Positions 56,452 to 64,000 of a stretch of 64,000 bases of DNA are shown here, piece after piece; within the stretch, counting starts at the first letter, position 1, and every line of letters begins with the position of its first letter. The stretch spans positions 62,001 through 126,000 of the forward strand of contig NZ_KB903441.1 of NCBI RefSeq assembly GCF_000379765.1, read 5' to 3'. The DNA is from Flexithrix dorotheae DSM 6795 (lineage in GTDB: Bacteria > Bacteroidota > Bacteroidia > Cytophagales > Flammeovirgaceae). The position numbers and the translations under genes are program-made. The notes under the pieces are model-generated. The model did no database searches. It was not told the origin of the DNA and worked only from the letters and a program-made list of their open reading frames with translations.

Positions 56452-58671
56452 ATGAAGAGCATTTTCAATAAACCTCCCTACACATTATTTTTCCATATTT
56501 TGTTTGGAATGGCCCTGGCTCCAGTTCATGGTCAACAATCATCTGAAGGAAACCCTTCAAAACTTTTCACAGCTGATGTAAAAGAAATTATGGACCTGGG
56601 TGTACAGAGCCAGAGTCTGGAAATTGTAAGTGCCTCGAAAAAAGCGGAAAAGTTATTTGATGCTCCCCTGGGGGTTTCGGCAGTCACCAGAGATGAAATC
56701 ATTAATTCCGGAGTACTTTCCCTTCCTGAAGCATTAAGATTACTCCCCGGTATTATTGTGAGAGAAACCACTGCAGGTAATTATGATATAAGTATCCGGG
56801 GATTAAGTAATGTCCCTCCATCCTCCACTTTTATCGATTCAGATAACAGTATCAGCTTAGTAATGATTAACAACAGGCCTGTTTATAATTATTTTTCGGG
56901 GGGAACATTCTGGGAGACTTTACCTATTGAAATTAATGATATAGAAAGAATTGAGTTGGTAAGAGGCCCTTCTGCGGCACTTTACGGACCAAATGCCTTA
57001 ACGGGGGTAATTAATATAATTACCAGAGAAATGAGTAAACAAAAAACTGAAGCCAAAGCCCAAATTCAATATGGGAATCACAACTCTCTATTGGCCAATG
57101 CTTCTCTTGGATATAGGTTTAATGATAAATTTCATTTGATTACCTCTACCAATGTGACTGAGCGATACAGACATTCCACCAATTTTTACGATCCAATTAA
57201 CCAAAATTATACGGACAGATTAGATACTTTAAGAAGTTATCAGATAGGTGATCTAATGGACAATGTAGATGCCAGATACCCAGATCCTAATATCTCTCTG
57301 AAAAAATTTGGCATCAATGCTTTTATGAATTATAAGGTGAACGATCATGTTGATTTAAGTTTATCCACAGGTTTGGAAAATTCCCAAAGCATAAGGCCTT
57401 ACGCTGAAAATACTTATACTCCCCTTTCTACAAACTTGTCGGAAACAAAATATTTGGATCTTGCAAGCAACTTCCATGATGGAACTTTTCAGGTTTCTTA
57501 TTTAAATGGAGAGCAACAGCCGGGAATTTTAAATCTCGGTTCACATTATGATTTTGAAACCATAGATGCCCTCATCGACTATAATTTTGGGTTCGGAAAT
57601 TTTACCATCAAGCCAGGATTGAATTATAGAAGAGCCACTTACAATGATATTCCCTATTTTGGGGATGATGGATCCGGAATAATCAATGCGAAAAGAGACT
57701 TGACTACACTGGCAGCCAGTTTAAGGGCAGAATATCAACTCGGTGGATTGAGACTAATCAGTGCAGTCCGGGGAGACAAGTTTAGTGCTCCGGATGATAC
57801 TTTCCTTTCCTACCAGTTTATTGCCAATTACAAAATAAAACAAAAGCATATTTTCAGATTATTATATGGGAAAGCCATTCAGGGAGCCTTTATTGTCAAT
57901 AGCTTTACCAATTATTCTGTAGGTCCTCATTTTGTTCCGAGTGAGGGCGTCTACATTTTTGCAGAAGTTAAGGGGGATCCTACTCTGGCCCCCCTTCAGG
58001 CTATTTCCTCTGAATTCGGGTACCGGTGGCAAATTAATAAAAACCTTGGGCTTGATTTGGAAGTTTTTCAAACTCAGACAGAGGGTTATTCCAAAATCAC
58101 CCAGGAAAACAGGCTGATTTTTGGAGAAAATACTACCTTACATTCAATCTTTTCATATCGGGCAATGCCTATGAAGGCAAGCCAAACAGGACTAACTGTT
58201 TCTATTGATTATGTAATCAATAACAAGTTACACTTCAAACCATTTTTAACCTACCAAAAAACTTCCTTGGAAGACTTCTCCCCATACACGCTCCTGCCTG
58301 AAAGTGATCCTACAGGAGAACAAAATATTTCTATTTTGGCTGACCTTGAAGAATTTAAAGGTACTCCATCCATGTATGGAGGACTTTATTTGAACTATAG
58401 AATTTCCAGGAAATTTAACCTTAATTTAAATTCTTATTACTTTTCAAACCATGAGCTCACCCACATTTCAGATATTCAGCTAGGAAGGCCCGTTTCTCCA
58501 GCCAGAATCGATGGAAAGGTGGTTTTGAATGCGAAGTTCAGTTATATTCCTTCCAATCAGTTTTCGATATTTATCAATGGAAGAAACCTGTTGTTTAAAG
58601 AACAAATGGAATACTTCTATACAGATAATATTGGAACCACAATTATGGGCGGAGTAAGTTTTGATTTCTAG
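56452..58671 (+). CDS. TonB-dependent outer-membrane receptor
   Basis: About 739 residues from ATG 56452 (MKSIFNKPPYTLFFH), which yields a clean signal peptide; the frame extends up to 56377. The plug (~65-185) has LPEALRLLPGIIVRETTAGNYDISIRGLSN and IERIELVRGPSAALYGPNALTGVINI, followed by a 22-strand barrel. No SusD partner and no carboxypeptidase-like domain, so it is a classic siderophore/vitamin/small-substrate type. It converges on the LytTR regulator with only 7 bp between them. The ligand is unknown. Confidence 0.9.
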   Translation: MKSIFNKPPYTLFFHILFGMALAPVHGQQSSEGNPSKLFTADVKEIMDLGVQSQSLEIVSASKKAEKLFDAPLGVSAVTRDEIINSGVLSLPEALRLLPGIIVRETTAGNYDISIRGLSNVPPSSTFIDSDNSISLVMINNRPVYNYFSGGTFWETLPIEINDIERIELVRGPSAALYGPNALTGVINIITREMSKQKTEAKAQIQYGNHNSLLANASLGYRFNDKFHLITSTNVTERYRHSTNFYDPINQNYTDRLDTLRSYQIGDLMDNVDARYPDPNISLKKFGINAFMNYKVNDHVDLSLSTGLENSQSIRPYAENTYTPLSTNLSETKYLDLASNFHDGTFQVSYLNGEQQPGILNLGSHYDFETIDALIDYNFGFGNFTIKPGLNYRRATYNDIPYFGDDGSGIINAKRDLTTLAASLRAEYQLGGLRLISAVRGDKFSAPDDTFLSYQFIANYKIKQKHIFRLLYGKAIQGAFIVNSFTNYSVGPHFVPSEGVYIFAEVKGDPTLAPLQAISSEFGYRWQINKNLGLDLEVFQTQTEGYSKITQENRLIFGENTTLHSIFSYRAMPMKASQTGLTVSIDYVINNKLHFKPFLTYQKTSLEDFSPYTLLPESDPTGEQNISILADLEEFKGTPSMYGGLYLNYRISRKFNLNLNSYYFSNHELTHISDIQLGRPVSPARIDGKVVLNAKFSYIPSNQFSIFINGRNLLFKEQMEYFYTDNIGTTIMGGVSFDF

Positions 58672-58678
58672 CTTTAAT

Positions 58679-59368
58679 TTACAGAAAATTCAACTTCTTT
58701 AAAAATTCAGATTTATAAGATGCACCAATGGGGATTACCTTATTGGGCATAATAATATTGCTCATATCCTCAATAGTTTCAATTTTGGAGATATTGACAA
58801 TATAAGAGCGGTGTACTCTTATAAAATCACCAGAGGAAAGTCTATTGGCTATTCCTTTCATAGTAGAATGAACAATATACTTTTTATGCTCTGTATTAAA
58901 AATAACATAATCGGATAATGCCTCTACAAACAAAATATCTTTTAATTTTATCCTGACAATTTTACTATCCGCTTTTACATAAATATCTTCTTCATTCTGA
59001 GTTTCTAATACTGGCTGGGTGAAATTTTTTTCTACTTTTTGTACCGCCAACAAAAATCTCGGATATTTTACTGGTTTTACCAGGTAATCGGCTATAGCAA
59101 GTTCATAAGCTTTTACAGCATAATCCTCCCTGGTGGTGACCATGATTACCTGAGGCTTGTTTTCCAAAGATTCAACCAACTCAATCCCTGACATTTTGGG
59201 CATCTCAATATCAAGAAAGGCTATATCAATTTTTTCTTTTTTTAAAAATTTAAAAGCATCAAGCGCATTTTCAAACTCCCCTACAAACTCCAAATCTTCT
59301 GTACGCTCAATATATTCCTTTATCACCATTCTGGAGGTTTCCTCATCGTCTACTACGATACATTTCAT
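58679..59368 (-). CDS. LytTR-type response regulator
   Basis: 229 residues. The receiver domain (~1-115) has the acidic pocket VVDDEE, phospho-acceptor D53 in AFLDIEMPKMSG and a conserved lysine in LVKPVKY. The LytTR DNA-binding domain (~130-228) has VRVHRSYIVNISKIE-like strands. It regulates transcription by binding direct repeats near promoters. No LytS-type histidine kinase is in the window, so it is an orphan here. Confidence 0.93.
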   Translation of the reverse strand: MKCIVVDDEETSRMVIKEYIERTEDLEFVGEFENALDAFKFLKKEKIDIAFLDIEMPKMSGIELVESLENKPQVIMVTTREDYAVKAYELAIADYLVKPVKYPRFLLAVQKVEKNFTQPVLETQNEEDIYVKADSKIVRIKLKDILFVEALSDYVIFNTEHKKYIVHSTMKGIANRLSSGDFIRVHRSYIVNISKIETIEDMSNIIMPNKVIPIGASYKSEFLKKLNFL

Positions 59369-59597
59369 GTTATTTAGGTTTAAATGTTCTCCAACAGGAG
59401 GTTGTTATTTTTCCAAAACAATAACTTAAATATTTCCAATTAAATCAACCATTAGGCTAACCATTTTTGTCTCGGATAATTAGAAGGAAAGTGTTAAGTT
59501 ATTATTTCAGGGCAGAAGTTAGTGAAAAATTTCTTTTTATGGATAAAATCTAAGTGCTTATGCTAAGAAATTGGGGCAATACAAAAGTTAAAAACAA

Positions 59598-60209
59598 TCA
59601 TTTTCCATTGCTCAGGCTTTCCTGATAATTAGAAAACATTTTTTGTAAATATTTTCCTACAATATCAAATTCCAGATTTACCTTGGTGCCCATTTCTATT
59701 TTATGGAAATTAGTATGCTCGTAGGTATAAGGTATAATGGCTACGCTAAATTGGTTTTCAGAAGAATTGACTACCGTAAGACTTACTCCATTAATGCAAA
59801 TAGACCCTTTTTCAACAGTGACATTTCCCTGGCTCTTATCGTATTCAAAAGTATAAAACCAACTTCCGCCTTCTTCTTTTACACTCACACATTCTCCAAT
59901 TTGATCTACATGGCCCTGAACGATGTGACCATCAAACCTCCCATCCATCGGCATACTTCTTTCAAGGTTTACTTTAGCTCCGACTTCCCAATCACCTAAA
60001 TTAGATTTTCTTAGCGTTTCTAATATTGCTGTTACTTTGTGTTTGTTTTCATTAATTTCAGTAACAGTAAGGCAAACTCCATTGTGGGAAAGGCTCTGGT
60101 CAATTTTTAATTCATGTGAAATTGGAGAAGAAATTTCAAAAATAATATTTTCCTGATCCTTTTCTATTCCAATAACTTCTCCTAAACTTTCTATTATTCC
60201 TGTAAACAT
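59598..60209 (-). CDS. ribE: Riboflavin synthase alpha subunit
   Basis: 203 residues with two tandem lumazine-binding domains (each ~95 residues), beginning MFTGIIESLGEV and GHIVQGHVDQIGECV. The loop SLSHNGVCLTVTEI and its echo SICINGVSLTVVNS confirm the internal duplication. It catalyses dismutation of two lumazine molecules to riboflavin. I see no FMN riboswitch upstream. It lies downstream of alaS, separated by a terminator. Confidence 0.95.
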   Translation of the reverse strand: MFTGIIESLGEVIGIEKDQENIIFEISSPISHELKIDQSLSHNGVCLTVTEINENKHKVTAILETLRKSNLGDWEVGAKVNLERSMPMDGRFDGHIVQGHVDQIGECVSVKEEGGSWFYTFEYDKSQGNVTVEKGSICINGVSLTVVNSSENQFSVAIIPYTYEHTNFHKIEMGTKVNLEFDIVGKYLQKMFSNYQESLSNGK

Positions 60210-60254
60210 AATTGCTGTAATTTTTGGTAAGTTGGGGGTTTGAAGAAAAACTTT

Positions 60255-60284
60255 AAAAATTCAGGGACCTTTTGCCCCCGAATT
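60255..60284 (-). terminator. Intrinsic terminator of alaS
   Basis: On the minus strand AATTCGGGG (60284-60276) pairs with CCCTGAATT (60266-60258), including one G-U pair, and is followed by T residues matching the A-run at 60255-60259. It is about 70 bp past the alaS stop. Confidence 0.7.
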
Positions 60285-60352
60285 CTTCTTAATCCAAAAA
60301 AGGAATATTTCCCAAAAAACTAAAATGATTTTTGTTATCCGGAAAACTGTAT

Positions 60353-62971
60353 TTATTCAATAAATCCTTTCGCTTTTTTAATTACATTTTCCAGACCATT
60401 TACATCCTTTCCTCCTGCAGTGGCATAGAAAGGCTGGCCTCCTCCTCCTCCCTTAATTTCTTTTGCCAGTTCCCTAATAATCTGACCTGCATTTAATCCT
60501 TTATCAGCCACTAGGTTATCGGAAATGATTACTGCAATTTGAGGCTTTCCTCCAATATTCGCTGCAATCACCATAAACAGATTATCTACCTTATTTCGCG
60601 TATCAAAGGCCAGAGACCTCAAACTATCAGCATTTGGAAGCTCTACTTTTTCGGCAATTAAGTTAATTCCGTCTACTTCCTCTACTTTGTCAACCAATTG
60701 TTGTTTCAGGCCCTGCAACTCCTTATTTCTCAACTTTTCCAGGTCTTTTGCTAATTGGTTTTTTTCATTTACCAGGTCATTAACTGTCTTTTTTATATCC
60801 TTAGGATGTTTTAGAATATCTCCCAATTCTTTAATTAAATCCAATTGTTCCTGAATATAGTTTTCAGCACTTTCTGAAGTAATAGCCTCAATTCTTCTTA
60901 CTCCAGCAGCTACTGAACTCTCCGCTACAATTTTGAAAAAGCCAATTTTCCCAGTTGCCGGAACATGAGTTCCTCCACAAAGTTCTACAGAATAGTCTTT
61001 ATCGAAAGTAATTACCCTTACAAAATCCCCATATTTTTCCCCAAAAAGCGCCATTGCCCCTAATGACTTAGCTTCATCAATGGGTACATTCCTTCTCTCA
61101 TTCAGAGCAATATTTTCCCTGATTTTTTCATTCACAATTTTCTCCACTTCCCTGATTTCTTCTTCTGTCATTTTTGCGAAATGAGAAAAATCAAATCTTA
61201 ATACATTCTCATTTACCAAGGAACCCTTTTGCCCAACATGATCTCCTAGAACTTTCCTTAAAGCAGCATGGAGTAAATGTGTGGCAGAGTGATTATTCTC
61301 TGTCAAACTCCTTTTCCTGGCATTAACCACACATTTAAATTCTCCTTCAAGTGTTGATGGCAATTTTTTTACGAAATGAATAATCAAATCATTTTCCTTC
61401 TGGGTATCAATAATGGAAGTTTTTTCTCCATTGATTTCAATGTAACCTTTATCACCAACCTGTCCCCCACTCTCTGCATAAAAAGGAGTCTGATCCAACA
61501 CAATTTGAAAAATTGAACCTTTTTTATCCTTTACTTCCCTATACCTTAGAATTTTGGCATTAGCCTCTAAAGTTTCGTAGCCTAAAAATTCTACTTCATC
61601 GCCCTCATTAACCACAATCCAATCTCCTTTTTCAGATGCTGCTGCATTTCTTGATCGATCCTTTTGAATTTTCATTGCAGCATTAAATCCTGCCTCATCT
61701 ACTTCAAAATTATTTTCCCGAGCTATTAATGCCGTAAGATCATAAGGAAATCCGTAGGTATCGTATAGTTCAAAAGCTTTTTCTCCATTAATTACATTAT
61801 TTCCTTTTCCCTCCCTCATTAATACCTGAAGGATATTAAGGCCTTTTTCCAGGGTATTCAGGAAAGAACTTTCCTCTTCTTTAATTACCTTTTGAATAAA
61901 AGATTCCTGTGCTTTTAATTCTGGGAAGATATCTTCCATTTGAGCCGATAAAGTAGGCAACAACTCAAATAAAAATGGTTCATTAAATCCAAGGAAAGTA
62001 TATCCGTATCGCACAGCTCTTCTCAAAATCCGTCTAATTACATACCCAGCTTTGTTGTTCGAAGGCAACTGCCCATCGGCAATGGCAAAGGCAATAGCTC
62101 TAATATGGTCGGCAATTACCCTGATGGCAATATCTACTTTCTCATTTTCTCCGTATTTTACTTTTGCTTTTTTAGCCACAAACTGAATAAGCGGCTGGAA
62201 TACATCAGTATCATAATTTGATTTTTTCTTTTGGATAGCCATAGCCAACCTTTCGAAGCCCATTCCGGTGTCCACATGGGCAGCGGGTAATTTTTCCAAT
62301 TTCCCACTTACCAATCTGTTAAACTGGATAAAAACCAAATTCCATATTTCAATTACCAATGGATCATCCTGGTTAACTAAAGCCTTACCAGGTGTTTTGG
62401 CAATTTCACTTTCATCTCTTAGGTCTATATGAATTTCAGAGCATGGACCACAGGGACCAGTGTCTCCCATTTCCCAAAAATTATCCTTTTTATAGGCAAA
62501 AATTATTCTTTCTTCATCAATAAAATCTTTCCAAAGTTTCGCAGCTTCATTATCGGGAGCCAGTCCATCTTTATCATCTCCCTCAAAAACAGTCACATAC
62601 AATCTGTCCTTTGGTAAGCCATAAACCTCCGTAAGTAATTCCCATGCCCAGGCAATAGCTTCTTTTTTGAAATAATCTCCAAAAGACCAGTTCCCCAACA
62701 TTTCAAACATGGTATGATGGTAAGTATCAAAACCTACTTCTTCCAAATCATTATGCTTACCTGAAACCCTCAGGCATTTCTGTGTATCTGCAATTCTATT
62801 GGATTCAGGGGTTTTATTTCCAAGAAAATAATCCTTGAATTGGTTCATTCCCGCATTAGTAAACATTAAAGTAGGATCATTTTTCACCACCAGAGGTGCA
62901 GACGGTACTATCTCATGCTGTTTACTCCTGAAAAACTCTAAAAACTTATTTCGAATCTCTTTTGCCTGCAT
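60353..62971 (-). CDS. alaS: Alanyl-tRNA synthetase
   Basis: 872 residues, the normal length. The class II core starts FLEFFRSKQHEIVPSAPLV and has the motif with FTNAGMNQFKDYFLG. The editing domain carries HSATHLLHAALR and CGGTHVPATG (zinc-binding). The C-terminal domain ends in GGGGGQPFYATAGG. It charges tRNA-Ala in the cytoplasm and hydrolyses misacylated products. It is divergent from the M23 peptidase gene, as in many Cytophagales. Confidence 0.98.
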   Translation of the reverse strand: MQAKEIRNKFLEFFRSKQHEIVPSAPLVVKNDPTLMFTNAGMNQFKDYFLGNKTPESNRIADTQKCLRVSGKHNDLEEVGFDTYHHTMFEMLGNWSFGDYFKKEAIAWAWELLTEVYGLPKDRLYVTVFEGDDKDGLAPDNEAAKLWKDFIDEERIIFAYKKDNFWEMGDTGPCGPCSEIHIDLRDESEIAKTPGKALVNQDDPLVIEIWNLVFIQFNRLVSGKLEKLPAAHVDTGMGFERLAMAIQKKKSNYDTDVFQPLIQFVAKKAKVKYGENEKVDIAIRVIADHIRAIAFAIADGQLPSNNKAGYVIRRILRRAVRYGYTFLGFNEPFLFELLPTLSAQMEDIFPELKAQESFIQKVIKEEESSFLNTLEKGLNILQVLMREGKGNNVINGEKAFELYDTYGFPYDLTALIARENNFEVDEAGFNAAMKIQKDRSRNAAASEKGDWIVVNEGDEVEFLGYETLEANAKILRYREVKDKKGSIFQIVLDQTPFYAESGGQVGDKGYIEINGEKTSIIDTQKENDLIIHFVKKLPSTLEGEFKCVVNARKRSLTENNHSATHLLHAALRKVLGDHVGQKGSLVNENVLRFDFSHFAKMTEEEIREVEKIVNEKIRENIALNERRNVPIDEAKSLGAMALFGEKYGDFVRVITFDKDYSVELCGGTHVPATGKIGFFKIVAESSVAAGVRRIEAITSESAENYIQEQLDLIKELGDILKHPKDIKKTVNDLVNEKNQLAKDLEKLRNKELQGLKQQLVDKVEEVDGINLIAEKVELPNADSLRSLAFDTRNKVDNLFMVIAANIGGKPQIAVIISDNLVADKGLNAGQIIRELAKEIKGGGGGQPFYATAGGKDVNGLENVIKKAKGFIE

Positions 62972-63097
62972 ATTTTAAATATTTACCAAATCGAGTTAAA
63001 ACTTATAAAAAAAATACTAAAATTTATTTGTAAAGTGATAGTAATGTACTATTATGGCTGTTTTAAGTATTAAATAATTCAAAGAAAACTTCGTTTC

Positions 63098-63130
63098 TTT
63101 GCAAATCAATTTAAGAATTTGCTTTATTTG
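63098..63130 (+). promoter_or_regulatory. Candidate promoter of the M23 peptidase gene
   Basis: TTTG at 63098-63101 is followed after 21 nt by TTTATTTG at 63123-63130, one mismatch from TAnnTTTG. The predicted leader is about 30 nt. Confidence 0.4.
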
Positions 63131-63164
63131 CGGGCAAATTTAGTACAAATCAACATATTTTATA

Positions 63165-64000
63165 ATGGCAAAAATCAAATACTACTATGACACGGAAACA
63201 TGTAGGTATGAGAGAGTCCAGACTTCGACTTCCGATGTTATTGTAAATGCCTTAGGTTTGTTATTCATCTGTGTTATTTTTGGAATAATTTTTTCGTTTA
63301 CCTATTCCGCATACTTTCCCTCAGCCACGGTTCAAAGGCTAAAAAAAGAAAACAACGAATTATTATATTATTACAATCTCTTAAATAAGGAGTTGAACCA
63401 TTCAAACAAAGTACTTGGTCACCTCCAGGAAAGAGATGATGATATCTACAGATCTATTTTTGAGGCTGAGCCTATTCCGATGGAAATAAGGCAGGCAGGA
63501 AGTGGTGGAAGTGAAAAGTATAAAGATCTTCTGGACAAGCGTTTGAGCAGGGAAGATTTAATCATCAGTACACTTCAAAAGATAGATGTGTTAAAAAGGA
63601 GAATGTATATCCAAACTAAATCCTTTGATGAAATTGCTCAATTGGCGAAATCAAAAAAGGAAATGATCTCCCATATTCCGGCAATACAACCTATTTCAAA
63701 CCAAAATTTAAATAGGCTGGCCTCAGGATTTGGAATGAGATTTCACCCTATTCTTAAGATTAAGAGAATGCACTCAGGTTGCGATTTCTCTGCACCTCAG
63801 GGCACTCCTATTTATGCTACTGGTGATGGAAAAATCACTAAATTACAACGATCGAGAAAAGGCTACGGAAATGAAATAGAAATAGATCATGGTTTTGGTT
63901 ATGTTACCAAGTATGCTCACCTGCTTGAATTTAATGTGAGAAAAGGGCAAACTGTTAAAAGAGGCCAGATTATAGGGAAAGTAGGAAGCACAGGACTTTC
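63165..64000 (+). CDS. M23 (LytM) peptidoglycan peptidase, partial
   Basis: About 278 residues up to the window edge; the C-terminus is missing. A membrane helix at ~26-47 is followed by a coiled coil (~55-75) and the LytM domain from ~195 (GFGMRFHPILKIKRMHSGCDFSA). The first zinc motif is present as HSGCD; the HxH motif is expected beyond the edge. It belongs to the alaS-linked M23 family common in this phylum. Acts on peptidoglycan cross-bridges in the periplasm. Confidence 0.9.
   Translation, partial: MAKIKYYYDTETCRYERVQTSTSDVIVNALGLLFICVIFGIIFSFTYSAYFPSATVQRLKKENNELLYYYNLLNKELNHSNKVLGHLQERDDDIYRSIFEAEPIPMEIRQAGSGGSEKYKDLLDKRLSREDLIISTLQKIDVLKRRMYIQTKSFDEIAQLAKSKKEMISHIPAIQPISNQNLNRLASGFGMRFHPILKIKRMHSGCDFSAPQGTPIYATGDGKITKLQRSRKGYGNEIEIDHGFGYVTKYAHLLEFNVRKGQTVKRGQIIGKVGSTGL

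Noticed and set aside
60210-60352. FMN riboswitch before ribE
   Set aside because: Only 143 bp are available, mostly occupied by the alaS terminator; none of the conserved RFN elements were seen.

Overview
The window looks like a chromosomal segment from a Bacteroidota bacterium, most likely of the order Cytophagales. The base composition is AT-rich and the RNA hairpins are short and AT-rich. Several promoter candidates fit the TTTG-N19-23-TAnnTTTG pattern of this phylum. Marker families are present: SusC/SusD, a FecR/ECF-sigma pair, a PorW/SprE-like type IX secretion lipoprotein, an ATP synthase operon that stops at atpG without atpD and atpC, and the neighbouring pair alaS and M23 peptidase. 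I saw no rRNA, tRNA, CRISPR array, insertion sequence or prophage, so this is mostly resident chromosome with some accessory glycan loci.

Layout. 1-7015 (minus): Wzx/Wzy-type exopolysaccharide or capsule genes, namely an outer-membrane export lipoprotein, a Wzc-like tyrosine autokinase, a GT4 glycosyltransferase, a flippase and a ligase/polymerase cut by the window edge. A good promoter lies about 220 nt upstream and a nested hairpin follows wzc. 7590-9242: sulfatase lipoprotein. 9268-15673 (minus): a TM2-like membrane protein, a small four-helix membrane protein, PBP1A and the PorW/SprE-like lipoprotein. 16128-23502 (plus): M23 peptidase, bactofilin, then AtpZ-like, an AtpI-like membrane protein and atpB-E-F-H-A-G, with hairpins exactly after the high-copy subunit genes atpE and atpA and a strong terminator at the end. 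23840-28720: an arginyl/leucyl-transferase-like protein, a small exported protein, and an overlapping pair made of a membrane protein with three winged-helix-like repeats and an FG-GAP lipoprotein.

28788-42111 is a glycan utilisation locus. ECF sigma, FecR, SusC (with a signalling STN domain) and SusD run on the minus strand. Divergent from them are a large VCBS/ASPIC-UnbV protein, a GH20-like hexosaminidase and a DUF5009/HGSNAT-like membrane acyltransferase, which together suggest uptake and processing of an amino-sugar glycan. 42272-44229 (minus): folB, nspC and a tiny exported protein resembling an isolated TonB-receptor plug. 44939-51409: a transglutaminase-like protein, an NSS sodium symporter, a PD40/OmpA protein and a TPR protein. 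51616-59368: a sialate O-acetylesterase, a TPR/SpoIIE phosphatase, a TonB-dependent receptor and an orphan LytTR regulator. 59598-64000: riboflavin synthase, alaS and a second M23 peptidase cut by the window end.

All assignments come from reading the sequence; no database search was run. The parts most deserving follow-up are the triple-repeat membrane protein/lipoprotein pair, the isolated plug protein, the atpZ-like gene with no canonical start, the hairpins inside the ATP synthase operon, and a perfect 21-bp inverted repeat at 47904-47949.
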